Of a stretch of 8,446 bases of DNA, positions 1-4,631 are shown one piece after another. Within the stretch, counting starts at the first letter, position 1. Each line of letters opens with the position of its first letter. The stretch spans positions 1-8,446 of the forward strand of contig BNUU01000050.1 of the NCBI GenBank assembly GCA_025997595.1, in the 5' to 3' direction. Source of the stretch: Spirochaetia bacterium. Lineage in GTDB: Bacteria > Spirochaetota > Spirochaetia > Treponematales > Breznakiellaceae. The position numbers and the translations under genes are program-made. A model generated the notes under the pieces. The model was not told where the DNA came from, made no database searches, and saw only the letters and a program-made list of their open reading frames with translations.

Positions 1-259
1 GCCGGTACGTAACGGTTTGATGCTTGAACTGGAGGTACACCGTATCGGTACGGGGATCAAAGTAAAGATCCATGTCTTTTTTTTCAAGGGAAGAGGAAAA
101 CATTTTGTCAAACTGTGCGGCGGCGGAACCAATGGAGACGGGGTCCATATCGGCAATAAAATTGGGATGGGAGGTTCTTGCGCGGCGGGCCGACTCCCTC
201 CATGTCTGACAGGAAACAAGAACGAGGACCACACTCAACAAGATAAAAAGGCGTTTCAT
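1..259 (-). CDS. Putative lipoprotein, 3' end beyond the window edge
   Basis: The reverse strand is open from an ATG at 259 to the window edge, giving about 86 residues without a stop. The start MKRLFILLSVVLVLVSC is a classic type II signal peptide: two basic residues, a hydrophobic core and a lipobox L-V-S-C with the lipidated cysteine at residue 17. The protein should be exported by Sec, lipidated and anchored in a membrane. The mature part begins with a basic stretch and later reads FDPRTDTVYLQFKHQTVTYR, which looks like the beginning of a folded beta domain. I do not recognise the family. The gene lies 81 bases downstream of the outer membrane protein gene in the same direction and could share its transcript, although a hairpin and an AT-rich block lie between them. 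Only a weak GGA-type ribosome site is seen. The export call is firm and the function unknown. Confidence 0.75.
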   Translation of the reverse strand, partial: MKRLFILLSVVLVLVSCQTWRESARRARTSHPNFIADMDPVSIGSAAAQFDKMFSSSLEKKDMDLYFDPRTDTVYLQFKHQTVTYR

Positions 260-271
260 GAATCATCCATA

Positions 272-292
272 TATATACTATCTATATACTAT
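272..292 (-). repeat. AT-rich tandem direct repeat (TATATACTAT twice)
   Basis: TATATACTAT occurs at 272-281 and again at 283-292, separated by one C, giving a period of 11 bases, about one helical turn. It lies just upstream of the lipoprotein gene start. Read on the minus strand it supplies TATAGT/TATATA hexamers that could serve as a -10 element. It may be a promoter or protein-binding region, or simply low-complexity sequence. Confidence 0.5.
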
Positions 293-294
293 AA

Positions 295-314
295 GGCCGC
301 CCTTGCGGGCGGCC
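295..314 (-). terminator. Strong GC hairpin after the outer membrane protein gene
   Basis: GGCCGCCC (295-302) and GGGCGGCC (307-314) form a perfect 8-bp GC-rich stem with the loop TTGC. It sits 26 bases past the stop codon of the outer membrane protein gene on the minus strand. What follows on that strand is TTATAGTATA, which is AT-rich but not a clean U-run. It may be a modest intrinsic terminator, a 3' stabilising hairpin, or a partial attenuator before the lipoprotein gene. The fold is certain and the role is not. Confidence 0.5.
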
Positions 315-340
315 CTTACTAAACACGGTTCAAACCGGTA

Positions 341-1774
341 TTAGAAGTTGTAGTTAAACACAATCGGAACCGCAATAACGGTTTGTGCCTTTTTCTTCGT
401 CTCTTTCGCAGTTGTTCCGGAATACGCTTCGCCGCCAGCGGCAAACTTGGCAATAACCCCAATCTGGAAGTCACCGCCGGCAATGGGTTTCTTGTAGAAG
501 CCGCCAACGCTCATTTCGGTATGGCTGTCTTTATTCGCAGGAATAGTAAGGCCGGTGGCTGTGGCCTTACTATTACCGGTAGAACTTAAGCCCAGATCCA
601 GCCCGAAAATCCCAATCTCACCGATCTTGTAGGCGGGCTGTAAACCAAGGCTAAAGTTAAAGCCGGCTTTACCAACCAAATCATTACCAACGCCGTTGTA
701 ATCTGCTATTGTGACTTTTTCAGCGAACTGGGTGGATAGCCGACCGAGGAGGCTGAAATCGCCGATCGTATAAGTAGCGCCCAGGGCAATCCGGACCGGC
801 GCGTTATAGGAATCCCCATAAACAAAGCCACCCTCATCTGCTATTAACTGATCCAGTGTCGCAGTTTTTATTTGAATGTCATCACTATTAACCTTGAGTT
901 TCATAGGAATATTAACACCCAAATCGAGGTTAAGCCCTTCTATCGCCAGAAGCTGAGCGCCGATCTGAATCTGAGAATAATCCGCACTTTGGGCGTTGGG
1001 ATTAATCTTATAAGTAGTATCATCCGTGTTCTTAGCCGCATATTTACCACCGATGAACTGGGCACGGATAAAGGCAATGTCGGAAATGGTATAACCGGCG
1101 CCAATCTGTATGTTGGCCCAGACGTCCCGGGCTTCCTCTCCATACGAGGAGGCGACGGGGTCGGGGGGGGTCCAGCCGGTTGGGTTGGGGCCAGCACCAG
1201 TAGGATCATTAAGGCTTCCGGAGTTACCTACGGCAAACTGGAGGGAGAAAGCGGGGATCTGCTCGAGGGCAAATTTAACATGGGTACCAACCTGACTGTT
1301 TTGGAAACGGGCAAAAATTTGATCTTCATTCCCAAAGCCAACGCCAAAGGGACGCCAGGAATCGCCCGGACCGACCTTACCGCGGTAGTCATCCAGGTTG
1401 AACCGGCCGGTCGTAATGGTAAGGAAGCTCACCGGCTTTACCCATGCATAGATACCGCCATCCGTCCCCAGTGTCAAGGCAAGATTTTGGAGATTTGGAC
1501 GAAGATGGAGTTTCAACCCCAGGGTCCCCGCTTCATTCTGCGCAGTTGCCGTGAGGTTGACGGAAGCTCCATAACCATTCCAGGCAGGGCCATTCGCGAC
1601 ACCGGCATGCAACTTATACTCCGGAGCTGTAGGTGTCCCCCCATCAATATAACCACCAACGAGAACAACCGGGGCAAAGCCGGCGCGGCCGCCCACAGCG
1701 AACTTAATCTCTTGCGTAAATGCCGTAGAGACAACTAAACCAAGAACAATGAAAAGAGCGATTAACTTTTTCAT
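341..1774 (-). CDS. Beta-barrel outer membrane protein (spirochaete-type)
   Basis: This 477-residue protein starts with MKKLIALFIVLGLVVSTAF, a Sec signal peptide: KK, hydrophobic core, and plausible signal peptidase I cleavage near residues 18-21. The mature chain alternates polar and hydrophobic residues, is rich in Gly, Asn and aromatics, has no cysteine or long hydrophobic helix, and ends VPIVFNYNF. The terminal Phe with alternating aromatics matches the C-terminal signal read by the BAM assembly machinery. It is therefore likely an outer membrane barrel, perhaps a porin. The motif GRFNLDDYRGKV and the overall style recall treponemal outer membrane proteins, but I cannot assign a named family. 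The start is well supported: a GGAGGA ribosome site (complement of 1779-1784) lies 4 bases before the ATG. A run of eight C residues on the coding strand covers codons 202-204, in a Gly/Pro-rich stretch likely to be a surface loop. The gene has a structured leader and its own likely promoter. Confidence 0.8.
   Translation of the reverse strand: MKKLIALFIVLGLVVSTAFTQEIKFAVGGRAGFAPVVLVGGYIDGGTPTAPEYKLHAGVANGPAWNGYGASVNLTATAQNEAGTLGLKLHLRPNLQNLALTLGTDGGIYAWVKPVSFLTITTGRFNLDDYRGKVGPGDSWRPFGVGFGNEDQIFARFQNSQVGTHVKFALEQIPAFSLQFAVGNSGSLNDPTGAGPNPTGWTPPDPVASSYGEEARDVWANIQIGAGYTISDIAFIRAQFIGGKYAAKNTDDTTYKINPNAQSADYSQIQIGAQLLAIEGLNLDLGVNIPMKLKVNSDDIQIKTATLDQLIADEGGFVYGDSYNAPVRIALGATYTIGDFSLLGRLSTQFAEKVTIADYNGVGNDLVGKAGFNFSLGLQPAYKIGEIGIFGLDLGLSSTGNSKATATGLTIPANKDSHTEMSVGGFYKKPIAGGDFQIGVIAKFAAGGEAYSGTTAKETKKKAQTVIAVPIVFNYNF
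1163..1170 (-). repeat. Homopolymer tract (C8 on the coding strand) inside the outer membrane protein gene
   Basis: Eight consecutive G on the plus strand encode Thr202-Pro203-Pro204 of the outer membrane protein, read as ACC CCC CCC. Slipped-strand gain or loss of one base would shift the reading frame. In the given sequence the frame is intact. Confidence 0.6.
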
Positions 1775-1794
1775 TTATTCCTCCTTGAACTTGC

Positions 1795-1831
1795 AAGGGG
1801 GAAGCAACCAACGGCTACCTAGATCCCCCTT
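1795..1831 (-). promoter_or_regulatory. Inverted repeat in the 5' leader of the outer membrane protein mRNA
   Basis: AAGGGGGA (1795-1802) and TCCCCCTT (1824-1831) are perfect 8-base complements around a 21-base loop. On the minus-strand transcript this stem lies about 10 bases upstream of the GGAGGA ribosome site. It could stabilise the mRNA or modulate ribosome access. There is no U-run on the gene side, so a terminator for the minus strand is unlikely. I see no known riboswitch signature. Confidence 0.45.
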
Positions 1832-1880
1832 TATCTTAAAACTCTTGTTACAGGAAACTGGGGGTTGGACTTAGGCCACT

Positions 1881-1910
1881 TATATAGAAAGAAAAAACAG
1901 AGACTTTTAA
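1881..1910 (-). promoter_or_regulatory. Candidate sigma-70-type promoter for the outer membrane protein gene
   Basis: On the minus strand, TATATA (complement of 1881-1886) serves as a -10 hexamer and TTAAAA (complement of 1905-1910) as a -35 hexamer at an 18-base spacing. The start would lie about 100 bases upstream of the ATG, so the stem at 1795-1831 would be in the mRNA leader. The -35 match is imperfect; TTGTTA slightly upstream is an alternative at a worse spacing. Confidence 0.4.
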
Positions 1911-1934
1911 CAAATTTTTCAGGATTATGAAAAA

Positions 1935-1949
1935 TGCGTAAACCTCCTA
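1935..1949. repeat. 15-bp direct repeat, copy 1 (candidate attachment core or integrase-binding site)
   Basis: TGCGTAAACCTCCTA occurs here and, identically, at 3570-3584. This copy lies between the outer membrane protein promoter and the integrase gene, where the left attachment site of a prophage is expected. The right attachment site would be outside the window, so this copy may be the left core. Alternatively, both copies may be arm-type integrase-binding sites. Confidence 0.55.
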
Positions 1950-2082
1950 TTGCGGGGAGCTATAGAGGGTGTTAATTACTTACCTTACAAAGAATTAGCG
2001 TTGCTGGTTCGTGTGGACTGAACGGTAAAATTTCGGTGTGAAGCGGCTGTGACAGCAACATTCCGAAAAAAACGAGGGTTCT

Positions 2083-3489
2083 ATGCGGGTAAGGGATGAT
2101 TTTACGGTGTATCCCCGGACTATGAGGACGGGAAAGGTGGTTTTTTACTACCAGTGCTATGATGATGACGGTAACCGTATTAACGGCCATTCTACGGGGG
2201 AAAGTACCCGGACTATGGCGATCAAGCGGTGCAATGCCTTGATGCGGGTGGGGAAGCTGCTGCCGAATAGCCGCAAGCGGATTCCGACTTTTGGGGAATA
2301 CTCGGCGGGCTGGTGGGTTCGGGGAGAATGCGGGTACCTCAAGAAAAAGCTGGGGCGCAAGGAACTGGGGCCGGACTATGAAAAGCAGAGCCGCCGTATG
2401 CTGGATATGTTCCTCGTACCCTACTTTGGGAAAATGCGGGTGGACAAGATAAGTACCGAGGACATTGACCAATGGCTGGTAAACTTCAACGACCGGGAAC
2501 ATAAAAAGCCCGGAAAGAAGATTAAGGCTGCCGGGGAAAATGGGGCTGCCGTTGACGGGGTTTCCGGCGGCATTGCGCCGGACAAATACAAAGAATCGTA
2601 TATCAACGTGGTCTTTGGAATCTTGAAGCTCATGCTGAAAGAGGCGGTAAAGCGGCGGCTGATCCCTTTCAACCCGGCTGACAATGTGGAGAAGCTGCAG
2701 GCCGAACGGAAACAGGTGGAGATCCTCACCCTGCACGAAGCGCAGGAAATGTTCATACCGAAACACAAGGAGCCTGAACCGAAGTTGCTGGAAGAGTTTG
2801 ACAAAAAGGGCTTCAACATGGCGATTGGGAAACTGGCCAACATGGTGGCGATGGTTTCCGGTATGCGGATTGGGGAAGTGCTGGGGCTGAAAGGCGAATT
2901 TGTGTTTGCCGATTATATCCGGGTTGAGGGGCAGTACGGTTCGCATGGGTTCGGCCCGACCAAGACCCGAAAAAAACGGAATATCCCCCTTGCGCCGGGG
3001 GTAATGGCGGGGCTGCAGAAAGTGGTTGAGTTGAACGGCGAAGGCTATGTTTTCTCGACCGATGGCGGGGCGAAGCCTATTACCCGGTATTACTTCAACA
3101 AAGCCCTGACAAAGGGATTGGCGGAGATCGGGATTAACGAGACCGAGAAGAAGGCGCGGAACATTACGCCTCATGCCTGGCGGCATTTCCTGAATTCGGT
3201 TCTGCGGGCTCTGGGAGTGCCGGATGCGGTTGTCCAGTCCATCACCGGCCATTCGTCACAATCCATGACCGAGTATTATACCCATTTCAATTTGCTGGAA
3301 TCCTCCAAGGTGCGGAATATTCAGGACAGCCTGCTTCTGGCGGCTCCGCTTGATGAGGGCGAACCGGCGGCGGAAACCGATGACGGGGAACCGGGGCGAA
3401 GGGCGGCAAGTCCGGTAAAACGGACAATGCGGCACATAAGCCGGCATTCCTCAAACCCGCCTGCGCACAGGCGAAAACGGCATAACTAA
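2083..3489 (+). CDS. int: Phage-type tyrosine recombinase (integrase)
   Basis: This 468-residue protein would catalyse site-specific integration and excision of the phage genome. All catalytic positions are visible: Arg262 in VSGMRIGEVL, the beta-hairpin Lys294 in PTKTRKKRNIPL, His364 and Arg367 in TPHAWRH, His390 in ITGHSS, and the nucleophile Tyr399 in TEYYTHF, nine residues after His390 as in XerD. Residues about 70-190 look like a SAM-like core-binding domain (TFGEYSAGWW through the LMLKEAVKRR region). The first 60 residues resemble the small arm-binding domain of phage integrases. It ends with about 45 extra residues after the usual fold, first acidic and then very basic. The ATG at 2083 follows CGAGGG at a short spacing. 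It is first in the rightward phage block, flanked by 15-bp direct repeats and closed by its own terminator. The family is certain; the target site is unknown. Confidence 0.95.
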   Translation: MRVRDDFTVYPRTMRTGKVVFYYQCYDDDGNRINGHSTGESTRTMAIKRCNALMRVGKLLPNSRKRIPTFGEYSAGWWVRGECGYLKKKLGRKELGPDYEKQSRRMLDMFLVPYFGKMRVDKISTEDIDQWLVNFNDREHKKPGKKIKAAGENGAAVDGVSGGIAPDKYKESYINVVFGILKLMLKEAVKRRLIPFNPADNVEKLQAERKQVEILTLHEAQEMFIPKHKEPEPKLLEEFDKKGFNMAIGKLANMVAMVSGMRIGEVLGLKGEFVFADYIRVEGQYGSHGFGPTKTRKKRNIPLAPGVMAGLQKVVELNGEGYVFSTDGGAKPITRYYFNKALTKGLAEIGINETEKKARNITPHAWRHFLNSVLRALGVPDAVVQSITGHSSQSMTEYYTHFNLLESSKVRNIQDSLLLAAPLDEGEPAAETDDGEPGRRAASPVKRTMRHISRHSSNPPAHRRKRHN

Positions 3490-3508
3490 AAATAATCATG
3501 ACGGCGAT

Positions 3509-3542
3509 AGCCCCTCCTGTTTCGGCAGCGGGGCTTTTTTTT
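3509..3542 (+). terminator. Intrinsic terminator after the integrase gene
   Basis: AGCCCC (3509-3514) pairs with GGGGCT (3530-3535), extended inside by CTG (3517-3519) with CAG (3526-3528), and is followed by a run of eight T (3535-3542). It lies 20 bases past the integrase stop. This separates integrase transcription from the packaging operon, which therefore needs its own promoter downstream. Confidence 0.9.
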
Positions 3543-3552
3543 GCGTTTTTTT

Positions 3553-3570
3553 CTGAAATTCCCTGAAATT
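3553..3570. repeat. Tandem octamer CTGAAATT with 10-bp period
   Basis: CTGAAATT lies at 3553-3560 and 3563-3570, separated by CC. The 10-bp period places both copies on one face of the helix, as expected for cooperative protein binding. The second copy's last base is the first base of the 15-bp repeat at 3570-3584. It may be a site for the integrase, the small DNA-binding protein encoded at 3731, or a regulator. Confidence 0.5.
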
Positions 3571-3584
3571 GCGTAAACCTCCTA
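3570..3584. repeat. 15-bp direct repeat, copy 2
   Basis: TGCGTAAACCTCCTA is identical to 1935-1949, in the same orientation, 1635 bases away. The two copies bracket exactly the integrase gene and its terminator. Flanking bases differ except for AT richness, so the conserved unit is about 15 bp. Confidence 0.55.
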
Positions 3585-3601
3585 ATTACAGATCATTCAA
3601 C

Positions 3602-3617
3602 CTGTGAGATTTTGGAA
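3602..3617. repeat. 16-bp direct repeat, copy 1 (candidate operator)
   Basis: CTGTGAGATTTTGGAA occurs here and at 3700-3715, in the same orientation, 98 bases apart. Both copies are followed by A/C-rich bases (CCA and ACC). They lie in the untranslated region before the small DNA-binding protein gene, so they may be operator sites for it or for the phage's switch. Confidence 0.5.
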
Positions 3618-3653
3618 CCACAGAGGGCGGGAAGAATAAGCGGCTTTTTCTTG

Positions 3654-3668
3654 AATTCGGTGCGAATT
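3654..3668. promoter_or_regulatory. Palindrome AATTCG-GTG-CGAATT
   Basis: The perfect 6-base arms (3654-3659 and 3663-3668) flank a 3-base centre. The palindrome lies about midway between the two 16-bp repeats. A second small dyad, AGGG-AAAA-CCCT (3669-3680), follows directly. The size and position suit an operator for a dimeric regulator. I could not identify a convincing -35/-10 pair nearby, although a promoter for the packaging operon must lie in 3543-3730 or be provided by read-through. Confidence 0.4.
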
Positions 3669-3699
3669 AGGGAAAACCCTTAGTTACTCCCGGAGAAAG

Positions 3700-3715
3700 C
3701 TGTGAGATTTTGGAA
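3700..3715. repeat. 16-bp direct repeat, copy 2
   Basis: This is the second copy of CTGTGAGATTTTGGAA. It ends 3 bases before the GGAGGA ribosome site of the next gene, so a protein bound here could block transcription or leader access. It also contains a TTG that is in frame with the gene, but it is not the likely start. Confidence 0.5.
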
Positions 3716-3730
3716 ACCGGAGGAAGGGCA

Positions 3731-4009
3731 ATGCTTGAAAAACTTATGGACGTGGATGATGTGGCGGAGATTATGGGGCTGCAGGCGGCGACGATCCGTA
3801 AGTATGTTCTGGAACGGTCTATCCCCTTCCACAAGATTATTAAGGCGGTGCGGTTTGTGCCTTCGGAGATTGAGGCTTGGATTTTGAATAACGGCGACTG
3901 CTCGGCGGTCAATCCGGTGGTGATTGCCGAGGAAGAACCGGATTTGTTTACGGCGGTCGAGGCTGAGGCGGTTCCGGTTAATGACGGGGTGACGGATGGA
4001 ACGGACTGA
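3731..4009 (+). CDS. Excisionase/AlpA-type helix-turn-helix protein
   Basis: The predicted protein has 92 residues. Residues 6-51 (MDVDDVAEIMGLQAATIRKY then RFVPSEIEAWI) match the MerR-like HTH_17 fold of excisionases and AlpA-type regulators: a helix-turn-helix at about 8-26 followed by the short wing and the 'F-x-x-S-E-I-E-A-W' helix. The C-terminal 40 residues are acidic and carry no motif I recognise. I chose the ATG at 3731 because GGAGGA (3719-3724) precedes it by 6 bases; an in-frame TTG at 3710 has no ribosome site and lies in a repeat. It overlaps the next gene by 14 bases. Placed between the integrase and the terminase, it could be the excision factor, or a transcriptional regulator of the packaging operon acting on the repeats just upstream. 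The fold is confident and the role inferred. Confidence 0.8.
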   Translation: MLEKLMDVDDVAEIMGLQAATIRKYVLERSIPFHKIIKAVRFVPSEIEAWILNNGDCSAVNPVVIAEEEPDLFTAVEAEAVPVNDGVTDGTD

Positions 4010-4562
4010 TTTTGACAGGGTGATCGAGGAAGTGATGGCGGAAGCAATGCCTTTTGAAAGCTGGGAACGGCTGGCCGGGGAAACGGCGGCGGCGTTTGCG
4101 GCGTTCTGTGCGTTCAGGGATTTCGGGCCGGAGCGGTCGGTGCCAAAGGCGGTGAATGAGCGCTATAGCAAGACCGAAGGCGGTGAAGCGGCTGATCCGG
4201 CTTTTCTCGGGAAGAAGTGCCGGATGTGGCGGGGCTGGGCAGCTCAATACAAATGGCGGGAACGGGCGGAAGCCTATGACCAGTACATTGACCGGCTGAA
4301 ACAGGCGGAGAAGCGCAAGGTGATTGAAGCCCAAGGGGAAGTTCACCGGATGATTACCGGGAAAATGCTGCAGGTGGTGAACAAGAAGCTTGACCTGATG
4401 GAGCCGGGGGAGCTTACCCAGGGAAACGTTACTGAATGGGTCGAGACCGCGATAAAGACGGAACGGGAAATTGCAGGGCTGGCAGTGAGTGGCAAGGAAA
4501 AGTCCGCTGACGGCTGGAAACAGGGGGAAATCAAGTTCACCCCTGAATTCGAAGGATTATGA
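3996..4562 (+). CDS. terS: Probable terminase small subunit
   Basis: The predicted protein has 188 residues. The N-terminal segment ESWERLAGETAAAFAAFCAF followed by RDFGPERSVPKA resembles the opening of many phage small terminases, where an HTH-like region recognises the packaging site. It is followed by the W-x8-W-x2-R-A pattern (Trp78, Trp81, Trp87 in WRGWAAQYKWRERAEAYD), which is common in these proteins. From about 95 to 150 the sequence is highly charged and helical, suitable for ring oligomerisation. The ATG at 3996 lies inside the end of the preceding gene, implying coupled translation. The large terminase gene follows after a 69-base gap, the usual order. The protein would bind phage DNA and hand it to the large subunit. 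The assignment rests on motif style plus position, not on catalytic residues. Confidence 0.75.
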   Translation: MERTDFDRVIEEVMAEAMPFESWERLAGETAAAFAAFCAFRDFGPERSVPKAVNERYSKTEGGEAADPAFLGKKCRMWRGWAAQYKWRERAEAYDQYIDRLKQAEKRKVIEAQGEVHRMITGKMLQVVNKKLDLMEPGELTQGNVTEWVETAIKTEREIAGLAVSGKEKSADGWKQGEIKFTPEFEGL

Positions 4563-4609
4563 GCGATTTTCTTAACGAATGTGATATTTATCACGTTTCA
4601 ATTTTGTAA
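4559..4609 (+). CDS. Possible 16-codon micro-ORF (doubtful)
   Basis: An ATG overlaps the small terminase stop as ATGA (4559-4562) and opens a frame of 16 codons, MSDFLNECDIYHVSIL, ending in TAA at 4607-4609. Termination-reinitiation at ATGA is a common coupling device, so ribosomes could enter it. The product is too short to judge and may be chance, or a leader that brings ribosomes towards the large terminase start. Confidence 0.2.
   Translation: MSDFLNECDIYHVSIL
4580..4595. promoter_or_regulatory. CRP/FNR-like dyad TGTGA-N6-TCACG before the large terminase
   Basis: TGTGA (4580-4584) and TCACG (4591-4595) flank TATTTA. The inner arms GTGATA and TATCAC are perfect complements. This nearly matches the enterobacterial CRP half-sites TGTGA-N6-TCACA. 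It lies in the only real gap inside the packaging operon, which is visibly AT-richer than its surroundings. No good -35/-10 pair is seen. It may be an operator or a chance dyad. Confidence 0.35.
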
Positions 4610-4631
4610 ATAGCGGGGGAAAAATAAGGAT

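Larger units (their letters stand above)
1775..2082. other. Divergent intergenic region; chromosome/phage junction
   Basis: These 308 bases separate the leftward outer membrane protein gene from the rightward integrase gene. I see no protein-coding gene on either strand. From left to right it holds the outer membrane protein ribosome site, an inverted repeat in the leader, a likely minus-strand promoter, the first copy of a 15-bp direct repeat (1935-1949), and about 130 bases of integrase leader. The integrase leader contains a small dyad GCTGT-G-ACAGC (2046-2056). A poor promoter candidate is TTGCTG (2001-2006) with TAAAAT (2026-2031) at a 19-base spacing. A CGAGGG ribosome site (2073-2078) lies just before the integrase ATG. 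The junction between host and phage DNA most likely falls here. Confidence 0.6.

Noticed and set aside
872..1738. Long plus-strand open frame (288 codons) inside the outer membrane protein gene
   Set aside because: It is the antisense shadow of a gene with signal peptide, ribosome site and barrel features; its translation has no domain pattern and no ribosome site.
1935..1949. Similarity of the repeat's AACCTCCTA to the 3' end of 16S rRNA
   Set aside because: Only a short core matches the anti-Shine-Dalgarno end; the surroundings are not rRNA, so it is no evidence of integration into an rRNA gene.
1850..1950. Possible tRNA 3' end serving as the phage attachment site
   Set aside because: No tRNA arms or T-loop consensus can be found near the repeat on either strand.
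1972..3252. Minus-strand open frame of 426 codons opposite the integrase
   Set aside because: The integrase has all catalytic residues on the other strand; this frame reads as Pro/His/Arg-rich shadow sequence with no recognisable fold.
3543..3730. CRISPR-like reading of the repeats before the small DNA-binding gene
   Set aside because: There are only two 16-bp copies, with an 82-base interval containing a palindrome, no further units and no cas genes.
3710..3730. TTG start giving the HTH protein seven more residues
   Set aside because: It has no ribosome site and lies in the 16-bp repeat; ATG 3731 has GGAGGA at proper spacing and begins right at the domain.
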